Positions 46,790 to 57,868 are shown, numbered from the stretch's first letter. The stretch is 64,000 nt of DNA from Shewanella mangrovi (GCF_000753795.1 NZ_JPEO01000006.1:62001-126000), one strand, 5' to 3'. A program made the numbers and translations. Notes: generated from the sequence alone by a model not told the origin.

Positions 46790-49273
46790 ATGAGCATTAG
46801 TCGCCGCGAGTTCCTTAAAGCCAATGCTGCTGTCGCCGCCGCCACAGTCGTTGGCGCCACGCTGCCGGTAAAAATGGTCGAAGCTGCTGAGCAAGCCGAT
46901 AACATCAAATGGGATAAGGCCCCTTGCCGCTTCTGCGGTGTAGGTTGTTCGGTATTGGTCGGCACCCGCGATGGCCGCGTTGTCGCGACCAAAGGCGATC
47001 CAGAAAGCCCAGTTAACCGCGGACTTAACTGCATCAAAGGCTACTTCCTGTCGAAGATTATGTATGGCAAAGACCGCCTAACCACGCCACTGCTGCGCAT
47101 GAAAGATGGCAAATACGATAAAGAAGGCGAGTTTACGCCAGTCTCTTGGGATGTGGCGTTTGACACCATGGCGGAGAAATGGAAACACGCCATTCAGACC
47201 AAAGGCCCAACCTCAGTCGGCATGTTTGGCTCCGGCCAATGGACCATTTGGGAAGGCTACGCCGCTGCGAAATTGCACAAAGCCGGTTTCCGTACCAACA
47301 ACATCGACCCGAACGCACGCCACTGTATGGCTTCAGCCGTAGGCGGTTTTATGCGCACTTTTGGTATCGACGAGCCAGCCGGTTGTTACGATGACTTTGA
47401 AGCCGCTGACCACTTTGTATTGTGGGGCGCGAACATGGCCGAAATGCACCCAATTCTGTGGGCACGTTTGTCTGGCCGTCGCTTGAACAATGCCAACGGC
47501 AAAGTGCACGTCCTGTCGACCTTCCAAAACCGCTGCTTTGACTTGGCCGACAATGCCATCATCTTCCGCCCGCAGTCTGACTTGGTGATTTTGAACTTTA
47601 TCGCCAACTACATTATTCAAAACAACGCGGTGAACACCGAGTTTGTTAACAAACACACCAAGTTTGCCTTGGGTACCACCGATATCGGTTACGGCCTGCG
47701 CCCCGATCATCCGCTGGAGAAAAAAGCCAAAAACCCAGGGAACGGCAAATCTACGCCAATCAGCTTTGATGAGTACGCCAAGTTCGTCAGCAGCTATACC
47801 CTGGAATACGCTAGCGAAATGAGTGGCGCGCCAAAAGAGCAACTGCTGGAGCTGGCTAAGTCTTACGCCGATCCAAACGTGAAAGTGATGAGTTTGTGGA
47901 CCATGGGCATCAACCAACATACCCGTGGTGTGTGGGCCAATAACATGCTGTACAACATTCACCTGTTGACCGGTAAAATCGCGACACCGGGTAACAGCCC
48001 ATTCTCACTGACCGGCCAACCATCGGCCTGTGGTACTGCCCGTGAAGTGGGCACCTTTGCCCACCGTCTGCCAGCCGACATGGTGGTAGCGAAAAAAGAA
48101 CACCGCGATATCTGTGAAAGCGCTTGGGGACTGCCAACAGGCACAATTCCACCGAAACCCGGCTACCACGCCGTATTGCAAAGCCGCATGCTGAAGGATG
48201 GCAAACTCAACTGCTACTGGACCATGTGTACCAACAACATGCAGGCGGGACCTAACATCAACGAGGAGATCTACCCGGGCTTCCGTAACCCAGCCAACTT
48301 TATTGTAGTGTCAGATCCCTATCCAACGGTGACCGCGTTAAGTGCCGATCTGATTCTGCCAACCGCAATGTGGGTTGAGAAAGAAGGTGCCTATGGTAAC
48401 GCTGAACGTCGTACCCATATGTGGCATCAGCAAGTGAAAGCACCCGAGGGAGCAAAGTCAGACTTGTGGCAAGTCGTGGAGTTTGCCAAACGCTTTAAAG
48501 TCAGTGACGTCTGGCCTACCGAGTTAGTGGCGCAAAAACCAGAATACGCCGACAAAACGCTGTACGACATCCTGTTTGCCAACGGCAAAGTTAATCAATT
48601 CCCAAGCAGTGACTGTAAAGGTGAGATGAATGATGAAGCAGCAGATTTCGGCTTCTACATTCAAAAAGGCCTGTTTGAAGAATACGCTGCCTTTGGTCGT
48701 GGCCACGGTCACGACTTAGCCAAATTCGATGCCTACCACGAAAGCCGCGGTATGCGCTGGCCAGTAGTGAACGGTCAGGAAACCAAACGCCGTTTCGTTG
48801 AAGGCTCAGATCCTTATGTCAAAGCAGGTGAAGGCTTCCGCTTCTACGGTAAACCCGATGGCAAAGCCGTCATCTTCGCCCTGCCTTATGAACCTGCGGC
48901 AGAAGAGCCAAACGAAGAGTTTGATCTGTGGCTGAGTACCGGCCGCGTATTGGAACACTGGCACACCGGCACCATGACCGCGCGCGTCCCCGAGTTATAT
49001 CGCGCCTTCCCCGATGCACAAATCTTTATGCACCCGGAAGATGCCAAAGCCCGTGGCGTAGCACGCGGTGATGAAGTCATGGTGTCATCTCCTCGTGGTC
49101 AACTCAAAACGCGAGTGGAAACCGATGGCCGCAACAAACCGCCGCGCGGTGTGGTGTTTATGCCATTTTTCGACGCACGTCAGTTGGTCAATAAGCTGTT
49201 GTTGGATGCGACCGATCCACTCTCCAAAGAAACTGACTTTAAGAAATGTCCGGTGAAGGTAGTGAAAGCCTGA
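46790..49273 (+). CDS. napA: periplasmic nitrate reductase catalytic subunit NapA
   Basis: Molybdenum bis-MGD nitrate reductase, 827 residues. Tat signal [18 protein letters not shown]. The [4Fe-4S] set is [18 protein letters not shown] ... GLNCIKGYF. The Mo-ligand cysteine is in [18 protein letters not shown]. Later blocks are [33 protein letters not shown] and the C-terminal [16 protein letters not shown]. It lies between napD and napB with no napE, napC, napG or napH. Confidence 0.97.
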   Translation: MSISRREFLKANAAVAAATVVGATLPVKMVEAAEQADNIKWDKAPCRFCGVGCSVLVGTRDGRVVATKGDPESPVNRGLNCIKGYFLSKIMYGKDRLTTPLLRMKDGKYDKEGEFTPVSWDVAFDTMAEKWKHAIQTKGPTSVGMFGSGQWTIWEGYAAAKLHKAGFRTNNIDPNARHCMASAVGGFMRTFGIDEPAGCYDDFEAADHFVLWGANMAEMHPILWARLSGRRLNNANGKVHVLSTFQNRCFDLADNAIIFRPQSDLVILNFIANYIIQNNAVNTEFVNKHTKFALGTTDIGYGLRPDHPLEKKAKNPGNGKSTPISFDEYAKFVSSYTLEYASEMSGAPKEQLLELAKSYADPNVKVMSLWTMGINQHTRGVWANNMLYNIHLLTGKIATPGNSPFSLTGQPSACGTAREVGTFAHRLPADMVVAKKEHRDICESAWGLPTGTIPPKPGYHAVLQSRMLKDGKLNCYWTMCTNNMQAGPNINEEIYPGFRNPANFIVVSDPYPTVTALSADLILPTAMWVEKEGAYGNAERRTHMWHQQVKAPEGAKSDLWQVVEFAKRFKVSDVWPTELVAQKPEYADKTLYDILFANGKVNQFPSSDCKGEMNDEAADFGFYIQKGLFEEYAAFGRGHGHDLAKFDAYHESRGMRWPVVNGQETKRRFVEGSDPYVKAGEGFRFYGKPDGKAVIFALPYEPAAEEPNEEFDLWLSTGRVLEHWHTGTMTARVPELYRAFPDAQIFMHPEDAKARGVARGDEVMVSSPRGQLKTRVETDGRNKPPRGVVFMPFFDARQLVNKLLLDATDPLSKETDFKKCPVKVVKA

Positions 49274-49321
49274 TAGTGGCTGAATCAACACGCTAATTTG
49301 CCCTCAACAGGCGGAGATAGA

Positions 49322-49750
49322 ATGATGAAAAAATTTATAACTGTTGCTGCACTGCTGATGTTATCAGCCTGCAGCGGCCAACAAAATCAAGCAGCCACTG
49401 CACCGGTAAACGTGCAATCACTGGCCGGTAACCAACCAGTGCCTGTGACTCAGGACGCTGCGGCAATGGCAAGTTACCCTAAAAAAGGGCATGCCATTAG
49501 CCGTAACTTTGCTGAGCAGCCACCGCTGATCCCGCACAAGGCGGATTACAGTATCAGCTTGGATCGCAATAGCTGTATGAGCTGCCACGCGTGGAATAAA
49601 GCCGAGCGCATGAAAGCCACGCCGGTGGCGAAATCGCATGTAATTGATGCGCAGGGCACGCTAAATGGTAAGAACTATTTCTGCACGCAATGCCATGTGC
49701 CGCAGGCCGACAACAAGGGTGCCTTAGTCGGTAACAGCTTCAAGATGTAA
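49322..49750 (+). CDS. napB: NapB di-heme cytochrome c, predicted lipoprotein form
   Basis: Electron-donor subunit of NapA with two heme-c motifs, CMSCH and CTQCH, and the family blocks PKKGHAISRNFAEQPPLIPHKADYS and SHVIDAQGTLNGKNYF. From ATG 49322 (or 49325) it begins MMKKFITVAALLMLSACSGQQ, where LSAC is a lipobox, so the protein may be lipidated rather than freely soluble as is usual for NapB. SD GGAG. The short hairpin at 49838-49872 follows. Confidence 0.93.
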   Translation: MMKKFITVAALLMLSACSGQQNQAATAPVNVQSLAGNQPVPVTQDAAAMASYPKKGHAISRNFAEQPPLIPHKADYSISLDRNSCMSCHAWNKAERMKATPVAKSHVIDAQGTLNGKNYFCTQCHVPQADNKGALVGNSFKM

Positions 49751-49837
49751 CGCGTCAAACATCGTCTGCTGGTGATTCCTGGCAGCGGACGATGACCGTT
49801 TACCGCATCAAGGAATGACGAGGTAACGGGGGAAAAC

Positions 49838-49872
49838 GATGAGACCATAGTCAATAACGCTATGGCCTCATC
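49838..49872 (+). terminator. possible terminator after napB
   Basis: GATGAG-A-CCATAG pairs with CTATGG-C-CTCATC (one A-C mismatch) with a 9-base loop, followed by TTCTTTAT. The U-tract is weak. Confidence 0.5.
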
Positions 49873-49893
49873 TTCTTTATCTGACAGTCCCTG

Positions 49894-50538
49894 CTAGCAC
49901 TTACGTAAAATCGCCACCCGAGGCGCCTGCCACTCAAGCAGTTCAAAGCCGTATTGCTGACAAATCCAGTCATACGTCTGTCGATGGAAAAAGCTCACAT
50001 GAGTGGGATCGCGGGTGTAGTGCCAATCATAGAAGTGTTCAAACGACAGCCAGCTATCGGTCATCACACCAAGCAAGCCATCTTTTGGCAACAGGCTGGC
50101 CAGTTGCTGCAGTTCAGTTGCCGGTTGATGAAAATGCTCAAAGCATTCGCTGCAGACAATAAAGTCGTACTGATGTTTAAGGGGTATCGGGAAAAAGTAG
50201 GGATCGTAGTTATCACAGCTAACCTGCTGCTCAGCAAAGAGTGTTGGCATAGCGGGTCCTGGGCCACAGCCAAAATCCAGTCCTTGCATTCCGGCGCGCA
50301 GATATTGGCGCATTGGCGTAGCTAAGCGTGACAAGAACTTCAAATAACCGACATCTTCGGGATTATTTTCGTGGGTCGCATAATAGGCCTGCTCCTCCGC
50401 TAGACTCAGGTGGCATTTAGGTGCCATAAAAATCAGCTGACAATGGCTGCAATGGTAGTAGTCACGTTTTACCCGCGTAGCAACTAACTGTTTTTCCTGA
50501 GTATCACCACAAAGTGGGCATTTGAGCATCAATGTCAT
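49894..50538 (-). CDS. class I SAM-dependent methyltransferase with N-terminal zinc finger
   Basis: About 214 residues. An N-terminal four-cysteine ribbon (CPLCGDT ... CSHCQLIF) precedes the SAM domain with motif I GLDFGCGPGPAMPTLF and an F-I-V-C-S-E-C-F-E-H-F segment. This arrangement occurs in methyltransferases of the UbiG/methyltransf_23 type with unknown substrates. The start is ATG 50538 or 50529; neither has a strong SD. Single-gene unit. Confidence 0.8.
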   Translation of the reverse strand: MTLMLKCPLCGDTQEKQLVATRVKRDYYHCSHCQLIFMAPKCHLSLAEEQAYYATHENNPEDVGYLKFLSRLATPMRQYLRAGMQGLDFGCGPGPAMPTLFAEQQVSCDNYDPYFFPIPLKHQYDFIVCSECFEHFHQPATELQQLASLLPKDGLLGVMTDSWLSFEHFYDWHYTRDPTHVSFFHRQTYDWICQQYGFELLEWQAPRVAILRKC

Positions 50539-50769
50539 CACGTTCGCCAATAAACTGCTATGGCGCACACTTTAGCATTTCTGCGGCTGTAGCTCATCTT
50601 TGTCAAAATCACGCTTCGGCGAAAAAATAACGACAAACAATGAATCCCTACTGAGTTTATGGTTATAATCCCGCGCCCAAAGGAGCTTAACGCTAACCTC
50701 AAGTTAAGTTTTCCTATTTAGTTGTGCGCCCAAGGGCGGACGTTAATCGAGATAAAAAGAGATTTAACC

Positions 50770-51111
50770 ATGAGTGAACTGCCGAACTGCCCAAAATGCG
50801 AATCTGCTTATACCTATGAAGATGGCAGCATGCTGGTATGCCCTGAATGTGGCCATGAATGGAATCCTGCAGAAGCTGCAACGGCCGACGAAGACACACT
50901 GATTGTCAAAGATTCCAACGGCAATCTGCTCGCTGATGGCGATACCGTTACCGTGATTAAAGACCTAAAAGTAAAAGGCGCATCGAACCCGCTGAAAGTG
51001 GGCACTCGCGTGAAGAATATTCGTCTGGTGGAAGGTGACCACAATATCGATTGTAAAATCGATGGCTTTGGTGCAATGAAACTCAAATCTGAGTTCGTTA
51101 AAAAAGCCTAA
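50770..51111 (+). CDS. yjdM: YjdM/PhnA-family zinc-ribbon protein
   Basis: A 113-residue protein with an N-terminal zinc ribbon ([25 protein letters not shown]) and C-terminal SH3-like domain ([39 protein letters not shown]). It matches E. coli YjdM, formerly named PhnA from its place near the phn operon; its role is not established. The start is ATG 50770; a 16-residue extension upstream is unlike the family. Confidence 0.92.
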   Translation: MSELPNCPKCESAYTYEDGSMLVCPECGHEWNPAEAATADEDTLIVKDSNGNLLADGDTVTVIKDLKVKGASNPLKVGTRVKNIRLVEGDHNIDCKIDGFGAMKLKSEFVKKA

Positions 51112-51161
51112 GGCCGCAAGATCCAAGTCGTGAATGACGTGATCGCGTAAATATTGAGTAT

Positions 51162-51193
51162 AAAAAAACACCCGGGTTTTCCGGGTGTTTTTT
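51162..51193. terminator. bidirectional terminator between yjdM and the 46-residue gene
   Basis: AAAACACCCGG / CCGGGTGTTTT stem with short loop and T-runs on both strands. Confidence 0.9.
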
Positions 51194-51332
51194 ATGCGTG
51201 TTTCACGGTTTTTGGTGTCAGCACGTGAGAGCTGCGTTGTGATTTAGTCACGTCTTTTTTGGCTTTGGCTTCAACTGGTGCAACCGCAGCGTCAAATAAC
51301 GCACTAACCCAACCACCTTGATAAGCTTTCAT
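51192..51332 (-). CDS. 46-residue small protein
   Basis: A short reading frame starting ATG 51332 (MKAYQGGWVSALFDAAVAP) and ending TAA at 51192. It has a strong SD (AGGGG, seven bases upstream) and ends on the shared bidirectional terminator, so it has its own gene ends. The protein is basic (many Lys/Arg/His in the second half) with no membrane segment. I do not recognise it. The SD, terminator and lysine-rich codon use make it likely to be real. Confidence 0.6.
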   Translation of the reverse strand: MKAYQGGWVSALFDAAVAPVEAKAKKDVTKSQRSSHVLTPKTVKHA

Positions 51333-51427
51333 GGAAATACCCCTGTCAATTTATTCGACTAAAGATTAATATCTGATACCGTAATAGGTAAAATGAATTA
51401 AATTGATAGTAGGGATGCCCAAATAGC

Positions 51428-52324
51428 ATGAATGTTCCAATCAAGACGTTACACTGCTTTTTACGCCTCGTAGAGATTGGCAATTTTACCCGTGCCGCGG
51501 AGCAGCTATACCTGACGCAACCGACTCTGAGTAAGATGATCCAAAGGTTAGAAGAAACCTTGGAGCAGCAGCTACTTATCCGTAGCAACCAGAAAGTGGA
51601 ACTGACACAAGCCGGACAGCTGTTTCATGCCAGTGCCTGTCAAATCATGGGCCAGTGGCATCGTATGGAACAAGATTTGGCAAACCTCAGCGGCTTAAAA
51701 TCGGGGCATCTACGCTTAGGCGTGTGTCCAATGATGAGCAGCCTCACTATCGATTTACTCACCGAATTCCGTAAAGCCTACCCTGGTGTCGAATTGCAGA
51801 TGCAGGAGTTTGGTGGCTTTGGCAGCGAACAAGCCCTGCTGGCCGATATGATCGATATCGGCTTTACCGCGCTGCCAGTGACCCACACGGAACAACTCTC
51901 CTCAACCCTGCTGCAGGCCTATCCACTGAAAGTCTGCCTGCCGCAACACCATCCGTTGTCAGAGAAAGAGAAGATCAGCTGGCACGACTTGGCCCAGTAT
52001 CCTTTCATTGTGTATAACGATGACTTCTCGCTGACCAAACAGTTCTCCCGCATTACCCGCGAGCTAGGCATCAACCTCAATATCGCGTTTCGAAGTGGTC
52101 AGTGGGACTTTATTGGCTCTATGGTGGAAGAAGGCATGGGTCTAGCAATTATGCCGGAACCTATTTGCCAAAAACTCGGCAGTAATAAACTAATCTTCAG
52201 AGCAATGGAGCGAGAGCTGACTTGGCAGATCGGCTTAATCTGGCGCAACAATCTACCCCTAACGCCAGCGGCAGATGCCTTGCTGACGTTAAGTCGTCGC
52301 ACCATTCTGCGCAAAACTAACTAG
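51428..52324 (+). CDS. LysR-family transcriptional regulator
   Basis: A 298-residue LysR regulator. The N-terminal winged helix is TLHCFLRLVEIGNFTRAAEQLYLTQPTLSKMIQRLEETLEQQLL. The effector domain begins near residue 90 (GHLRLGVCPMMSSL) and ends with WQIGLIWRNNLPLTPAADALL, as in CynR/CidR-like members. The target is unknown. It overlaps the convergent UspE-like gene by 8 bases. Confidence 0.93.
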   Translation: MNVPIKTLHCFLRLVEIGNFTRAAEQLYLTQPTLSKMIQRLEETLEQQLLIRSNQKVELTQAGQLFHASACQIMGQWHRMEQDLANLSGLKSGHLRLGVCPMMSSLTIDLLTEFRKAYPGVELQMQEFGGFGSEQALLADMIDIGFTALPVTHTEQLSSTLLQAYPLKVCLPQHHPLSEKEKISWHDLAQYPFIVYNDDFSLTKQFSRITRELGINLNIAFRSGQWDFIGSMVEEGMGLAIMPEPICQKLGSNKLIFRAMERELTWQIGLIWRNNLPLTPAADALLTLSRRTILRKTN

Positions 52325-53159
52325 TCGTCGGTATCACCAACACATTACAGCGGATGTGATGCAAAATCGCTTCCGCGGTATTACCGATAACCCAGCCCAT
52401 TAAGCCCTGCCGCTGACAAGCCCCCATCACCAGATATTGGCTGCGTAAACGACACGTGAGTTGATACAGGCACTGCGCCGGATCGCCACAGATAATGTGG
52501 ATCTGCTCTTTATCCAGACCTAAATCATCCAACAGGGTTTGGTGGCGTTGATAAGCCTCCTTCACCAGTTGCTGCATGTTCAGCACTTCCAGATCGCGAA
52601 TGATCTTCGGCACCCGCACAATATGGGCGACATGCAATTCACTGCCGGTGGCTTCGGCCAACTGCCGACCTTGCTGCAGGATCTGCTCGTTCAGCCTGAG
52701 TTTTTCCGGCTTAATCGTATCGAGATCCAGCGCCAGCAAAACGCCGCTACCTTGGTTGAGTGGATTTTCGGTGAGCAACATCACCGGGACTTTGGTGGTA
52801 CGCAGTAAATGCCAATCGGTTGGCAACATATGGTCACTTTCGCACATGCCTTTGACAATTAAATCGAAGTCATTTTCCTTCGAATAATTAACGGCGTGTT
52901 CGCATAAGTACTTATACCAGGTGACATTCACCGGTACATCTTCAGCGCCCATTCGCTGCATCTTCTCTGCCATCTGACGTTTTTTATGCGCCAGAATCTG
53001 TTGTTCAGCTTCTTCATAAACAACGGTTTGCGGCAAAGACTCATAACAATACGCAAATACCTGTGGCTCTTTATTGAGTAACTTTGCTAGCTCAACTCCT
53101 TTTGCGATGACATCTGTTTGCGCGGCTTCCTGCGGTTCAATGATAAATAACTTACTCAT
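52317..53159 (-). CDS. tandem universal stress protein (UspE-like)
   Basis: About 280 residues containing two Usp domains (residues ~1-135 and ~150-280). Start ATG 53159 (MSKLFIIEPQEAAQTD). The second domain ends with YLVMGACQRQGLMGWVIGNTAEAILHHIRCNVLVIP, the G-x2-G-x9-G(S/T) nucleotide-binding pattern of the family. Tandem domains point to the UspE type. Divergent from the antiporter gene, with which it may respond jointly to ionic or membrane stress; that link is inference. Confidence 0.87.
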   Translation of the reverse strand: MSKLFIIEPQEAAQTDVIAKGVELAKLLNKEPQVFAYCYESLPQTVVYEEAEQQILAHKKRQMAEKMQRMGAEDVPVNVTWYKYLCEHAVNYSKENDFDLIVKGMCESDHMLPTDWHLLRTTKVPVMLLTENPLNQGSGVLLALDLDTIKPEKLRLNEQILQQGRQLAEATGSELHVAHIVRVPKIIRDLEVLNMQQLVKEAYQRHQTLLDDLGLDKEQIHIICGDPAQCLYQLTCRLRSQYLVMGACQRQGLMGWVIGNTAEAILHHIRCNVLVIPTTS

Positions 53160-53278
53160 ATGTGACTCCCGCAATTTGCACGGTTTGATGAGTGGAAATC
53201 GCGCCACTCGTTTGTGAGGAATCTCACATTCCTCCCTATACTAAGTGTAACAAAGCAGGGAAAAAGCGGAGGAAAACC

Positions 53279-54475
53279 GTGGCAATCGAGACGCTGTTGA
53301 TGGCGTTGTTTCTCATCTTGCTGGTTTCTCGGCTGTTCGGAGAGTTGTGCCAACGTGTTGGTTGGCCTGCGGTGGTGGGCGAAATCAGCGCTGGTATTAT
53401 GCTTGGTCCCTCGCTCCTTGGCTGGCTACATCCTGAGCCAGTATTGGCCAATATCGCTGAACTGGGTGTCATACTGTTGTTGTTCAGTATCGGCACCGAA
53501 ACCTCCATTAAGCGCCTGTATCATTCAGGGCTACAGATTATTCTGGTGGCCGTTATCGGGATCATCCTGCCACTGCTGATGACCGGCATAGTGGCCTATT
53601 ACGCGATGGCATTATCGCCCTTTGCCGCATTGTTTTATGGCTGTGCACTAACCGCCACCAGCATAGGTATTTCGGTCAGTGTGCTGAAAGATACGCAACA
53701 GCAGCAGGAGAGTTGTAGCCACATCATTCTCGGCGCGGCGGTGGTCGATGATATTGTCGGCGTGATCTTGCTGAGTTTATTGTTCACCTTCGCCAACGAC
53801 GGCAGTGTTGCACCACTCCCCATGCTAAAACTGATACTCACCCTACTGGCGTTTTTGCTGCTGGCACCCGTGGTGGGACGCGGCTTAATCTATCTACTGC
53901 GTTTTTTAAGCGGCCATGCGCAAAACCTAGGTTACGAAGCGGTGGTGATGCTCAGTCTTATCTGCCTATTTGCCTGGCTGGCCCACCATGTAGGTGCGCC
54001 GGCGTTATTGGGCGGCTTTTCCGCTGGACTGGCGCTGTCTCGCCAGTTTGTCAGTCCGTGGCAACGCTACCTGCAAAACCCGTTTCCGTTTACCAATAAG
54101 CTGGAACACGCCATGCAACCGCTGACGGAAGTGTTTGCGCCGATATTCTTCGTCTATGTTGGGATCAGCGTTGACCTTAGCCAACTGGCGATCGATCAAA
54201 ATAATCTGTTACTGCTGCTGTTAATGGTGATCTTGGCAGTGTTCGGTAAGCTGCTGGCGGGCTTACCGCTGCAGTGTGGTTGGCGCGACAGAATGATTGT
54301 GGGGTGCGCCATGGTGCCACGCGGAGAAGTGGGCTTAGTGTTCGCCCAGTTTGGGCTGCAGTTGGGCATTATTTCCAACGGTGTATTTACCGAGTTAGTG
54401 CTGGTGATCATTGCCACTACCCTGCTGGGACCAGTGCTGCTAAAACGGCTGCTCATTGCCAAAAAAAACGCATAA
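53279..54475 (+). CDS. CPA2-family cation:proton antiporter
   Basis: A 398-residue membrane protein with about twelve helices. Motifs: WPAVVGEISAGIMLGPSLLGW, ELGVILLLFSIGTETS, ALTATSIGISVSVLKD, GAAVVDDIVGVILLS (the paired Asp-Asp of CPA2 antiporters), GAPALLGGFSAGLALS, EVFAPIFFVYVGISVDL and VPRGEVGLVFAQFG. It has no C-terminal TrkA-N domain, so it is a short form. The start is GTG 53279 with a strong SD GGAGG; an upstream extension to 53192 is hydrophilic and unlike the family. Confidence 0.88.
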   Translation: MAIETLLMALFLILLVSRLFGELCQRVGWPAVVGEISAGIMLGPSLLGWLHPEPVLANIAELGVILLLFSIGTETSIKRLYHSGLQIILVAVIGIILPLLMTGIVAYYAMALSPFAALFYGCALTATSIGISVSVLKDTQQQQESCSHIILGAAVVDDIVGVILLSLLFTFANDGSVAPLPMLKLILTLLAFLLLAPVVGRGLIYLLRFLSGHAQNLGYEAVVMLSLICLFAWLAHHVGAPALLGGFSAGLALSRQFVSPWQRYLQNPFPFTNKLEHAMQPLTEVFAPIFFVYVGISVDLSQLAIDQNNLLLLLLMVILAVFGKLLAGLPLQCGWRDRMIVGCAMVPRGEVGLVFAQFGLQLGIISNGVFTELVLVIIATTLLGPVLLKRLLIAKKNA

Positions 54476-54503
54476 AAAACGCCACAATCTGCGGCGTTTT
54501 TAG
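54475..54503. terminator. terminator between the antiporter and dipeptidyl peptidase genes
   Basis: AAAAACGCC/GGCGTTTTT stem with loop ACAATCTGC; both convergent genes can use it. Confidence 0.8.
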
Positions 54504-54520
54504 ACGAGGATTTATCGCTG

Positions 54521-56755
54521 TTACTTGAGTTTGCGCTCAAGGAAATCGGTAATGGTTTTATACAGATGGGTCTTCACCTTATTACCACGCATCGAGTGTT
54601 TTGAGCCCGGATAGGTCATCACTTCAAATAACTTACCGTCATCTTGCAGCGCCTTATAAACGCGGGTGCTGTTCTCAAACAAGACGTTGTCATCGGCCAT
54701 GCCGTGATACATCAGCAAACCACTTTGGTAATTTTTCACATACGGCATCACGCTGCTGAGGCGGTAGCCTTCCGCATTGGTGGCAGGGTTACCCAGATAG
54801 CGCTCAGTGTAGTGCGTATCGTACAAGCTCCAGTCGGTCACTGGCGCACCACTTACGGCTGCGGCAAAGTAATCTGGCGCTTTAAACAAACACATCAGTG
54901 CCATATAACCGCCGTAGCTGTGGCCGTAAACCGCAATGCGTTTACTATCGACCCAAGGCAAAGTGCGCAGGAAGTCGACGCCTTTTTTCTGATCGTCCAC
55001 TTCAGCCTCACCGAGGTGCTGGTAGATCACCTGCTCGAACTTAGTACCGCGATGGCCTGAGCCACGGTTATCCAACTGGAATACCGCAAAACCTTGCTGC
55101 AAAAGATATTGAGTGAAGTAATCCTGACTGCTCCACGAGTTAGTCACCAGCTGTGCATGCGGGCCACCATAAACACGCACCAGCACTGGATATTGCTTAC
55201 TGGCATCAAAGTTCACTGGCTTGAACAGGCGATAATGCATGCGTTGGCCGTCTTCGGCTTTGATGGTGCCAAACTCAGGCAACTGCCACAGTCCGGCATA
55301 GTCATACAGTGGATGCCCCGGTTTTACGGCGTTTTCTTCTACCCACGCCAAACGTTTACCGCTGTCGTCATGCAAGGAGATCTGTGGTGGCTGTGACAGT
55401 GAGTCAAAGTAGTCGAGATAAATGGCCTTATTGTCGGCAAATACAGCACTGTGCATACCGGCTTCAGCCGAGAGTTTAGTAAAGCCCGAGCCATCAAACT
55501 TCACTTTATAGAGATGCTTTTCTACATCGCTGTCTTTACGACCAGTAAAGTAAATCCACTGCGCCTTTTCATCCACATGATCAATGCTGTCTACCGCCCA
55601 CGCGCCTTGGGTCAGTTGCTGTTTCACCTTGCCTTTGCTGTCAAATAGATAGATATGGCTAAAGCCATCACGTTCTGAGGTCCAGATGAAATCGCCGTTT
55701 TTAAGGAAATTGAGGTTATCGTTCAGATTGAGCCAGATATCATCATGCTCATGCACCAAGGTCACTGGCGCTTGATTAGCGGTCACATCCACGACTCGCA
55801 GATCTAAATTGTGCTGATCACGGCTCTGCCACTCAAACGACAAGTGCTTGCTGTCAGGCAACCATTTAGCGCGCGGTTGATAGATATCGGTTTCTTTACC
55901 GAGATCAACCCACTTCACTCGCTTATCTTTTAACGCAATCACCCCAAGCTGGATCAGCACATTAGGTTTACCTGCATACGGATAACGCTGCTGCGTCAGC
56001 TTGATACCGTCGGCATAGATTTCGTTGCGCGTTACCAGTTCCACCGGCGTTTCATCGACACGGTTAAAGGCAATGGCAGATTCATCGGGTGCCCACCAGT
56101 AGCCGCTCATCTTGCCCATCTCTTCCTGCGCCACAAACTCAGCCATGCCGTTTTTGATCGCGCCACCACCGTCTTTAGTCAGCTGCGTTACTTTGTCGGT
56201 CGCTAAGTCGAGTAGCCACAGGTTTTGCCCTTGTACATAAGAGACAAAATGGCCTTTTGGTGACAGCTTGGCATCGGTGATAAAGTCATCGCCAGTCGGC
56301 AGCAACTTGGCTTTGCCATCTGCCAACGCATAGTAATACAGCTTGCCGGACGCGGGGATCAGCAACGCCTTACCATCATCCGACCAAGCGTATTCCATGA
56401 TGCCTTCGCCAAAAATACGCTGGCGTTCACGACGCGCTTTCTCTTCATCCGACAACTCACCCTGCTGCAATTTATCAGCATCAAGCAGCAGACTGACCTT
56501 GCCGTTAGTCACCTCCATCTGCCACAAATCATAAAAATGTTGGTTGTCTTTACGGCCGACCAAAAAGGTGGCGCGACTCCCATCGGGGGAAATCTTCAAT
56601 TCGCGTGGACTGCTACCTGCCAATGCCGGCGAGTCATAAAGACGATCGACCGTGAGCGGTGTAGTGCCACCGACAAGGCTTTGAGCCTGAGTAAGTGTGC
56701 TAACAAATGTGAGGGGAATAGCCATAAGTACAGAGAGTATCCTGATTCGATTCAT
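54521..56755 (-). CDS. dipeptidyl-peptidase IV (S9B family)
   Basis: An exported serine peptidase of 744 residues cutting X-Pro dipeptides from peptide N termini. Signal peptide [20 protein letters not shown]...AQA. The beta-propeller half carries the Glu-Glu motif [20 protein letters not shown] that binds the substrate N terminus. The catalytic part has [24 protein letters not shown] and [11 protein letters not shown], giving the Ser-Asp-His triad. Start ATG 56755; an 18-residue upstream extension would mask the signal peptide. Divergent from fbp. Confidence 0.95.
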   Translation of the reverse strand: MNRIRILSVLMAIPLTFVSTLTQAQSLVGGTTPLTVDRLYDSPALAGSSPRELKISPDGSRATFLVGRKDNQHFYDLWQMEVTNGKVSLLLDADKLQQGELSDEEKARRERQRIFGEGIMEYAWSDDGKALLIPASGKLYYYALADGKAKLLPTGDDFITDAKLSPKGHFVSYVQGQNLWLLDLATDKVTQLTKDGGGAIKNGMAEFVAQEEMGKMSGYWWAPDESAIAFNRVDETPVELVTRNEIYADGIKLTQQRYPYAGKPNVLIQLGVIALKDKRVKWVDLGKETDIYQPRAKWLPDSKHLSFEWQSRDQHNLDLRVVDVTANQAPVTLVHEHDDIWLNLNDNLNFLKNGDFIWTSERDGFSHIYLFDSKGKVKQQLTQGAWAVDSIDHVDEKAQWIYFTGRKDSDVEKHLYKVKFDGSGFTKLSAEAGMHSAVFADNKAIYLDYFDSLSQPPQISLHDDSGKRLAWVEENAVKPGHPLYDYAGLWQLPEFGTIKAEDGQRMHYRLFKPVNFDASKQYPVLVRVYGGPHAQLVTNSWSSQDYFTQYLLQQGFAVFQLDNRGSGHRGTKFEQVIYQHLGEAEVDDQKKGVDFLRTLPWVDSKRIAVYGHSYGGYMALMCLFKAPDYFAAAVSGAPVTDWSLYDTHYTERYLGNPATNAEGYRLSSVMPYVKNYQSGLLMYHGMADDNVLFENSTRVYKALQDDGKLFEVMTYPGSKHSMRGNKVKTHLYKTITDFLERKLK

Positions 56756-56905
56756 TATTATTTTCCGGATAGAGCAAAAAATCGTGCTGCTGCGCAGCAA
56801 GTGAACCAATATTCTGCCCTATTTTGTCCTTGGCAGACAAACAATAGCCAAATCGGGTATCATTCACACACCGAGATTTGTCCCTCATGGAAACAAGGAA
56901 ATAGT

Positions 56906-57868
56906 ATGCAAACGCTGGCTCAAGCCCTTGCGGAAAAAGCCGTTCCGGATTCGCTCACTCATCTAATTAACACCTTAGCTGCCACCTCAATTAATATCAG
57001 CCAAGCCGTCCGCCGCGGCGCACTGGCAGGCGTATTAGGCAGCACTGACCACGAAAACGTCCAAGGTGAAACCCAAAAGAAATTGGATGTGATCACCAAC
57101 GATATGCTCAAAGATGCGTTAGCCGCCGCGGGTAATGTACGCGCGCTGGCATCCGAAGAGGAAGATGAGCCGGTAATTTGCAGTGATAGCGGTGATTTTC
57201 TGGTGTGCTTTGACCCACTCGATGGTTCATCCAACATCGACATCAACTCACTGGTGGGGACAATCTTCTCCGTACTGCCAGCACCTGAAGGTGACGTAAG
57301 CGAGCAAAGCTTTTTGCAATCGGGCCGCAAGCAAGTAGCTGCAGGCTATGTGCTCTACGGCGCCGCCACCATGCTGGCACTGACCACGGGTAAAGGCACG
57401 CAGTTGTTCACACTGGACACTGACCGCAACGAATTTTTACTGACACAGGATGCCGTCAGCATTGCTGCCGACACCGCCGAGTTTGCCATCAACATGTCAA
57501 ACCAACGCTTCTGGGAAAGCCCAATGCAGAGTTATATCGATGACCTACTGTTAGGCAAAGCTGGCCCGCGCGCAAAATCATTCAACATGCGCTGGATTGC
57601 CGCCATGGTCGGTGATGTGCATCGCGTACTATGCCGCGGTGGCATCTTCACCTACCCGACTGACAGCAAGAATCCAAACAAGCCGTATAAACTGCGTTTG
57701 ATGTACGAAGCCAACCCAATGGCATTTTTGGTCGAGCAAGCCGGCGGCAGCGCCAGCACTGGCTACCAAACCATTCTGGATATTGAGCCAGAAGCGATCC
57801 ATCAGCGTGTGGCAGTGATCTTAGGTTCAGCCAACGAAGTGGCCACCTGTTTGCAATACCACAAGTAA
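56906..57868 (+). CDS. fbp: fructose-1,6-bisphosphatase class I
   Basis: Gluconeogenic phosphatase, 320 residues. Motifs: [51 protein letters not shown] (metal-binding D-P-L-D-G-S-S), [31 protein letters not shown]-like [21 protein letters not shown] and [16 protein letters not shown]. Start ATG 56906 with AAGGAA upstream. The same frame is open back to 56537, but that part lies antisense to the peptidase gene. Confidence 0.97.
   Translation: MQTLAQALAEKAVPDSLTHLINTLAATSINISQAVRRGALAGVLGSTDHENVQGETQKKLDVITNDMLKDALAAAGNVRALASEEEDEPVICSDSGDFLVCFDPLDGSSNIDINSLVGTIFSVLPAPEGDVSEQSFLQSGRKQVAAGYVLYGAATMLALTTGKGTQLFTLDTDRNEFLLTQDAVSIAADTAEFAINMSNQRFWESPMQSYIDDLLLGKAGPRAKSFNMRWIAAMVGDVHRVLCRGGIFTYPTDSKNPNKPYKLRLMYEANPMAFLVEQAGGSASTGYQTILDIEPEAIHQRVAVILGSANEVATCLQYHK

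Noticed and set aside
56537-56905. N-terminal extension of fbp by 123 residues
   Set aside because: The extension is antisense to the dipeptidyl peptidase gene; the ATG at 56906 has an SD and aligns with the known N terminus.
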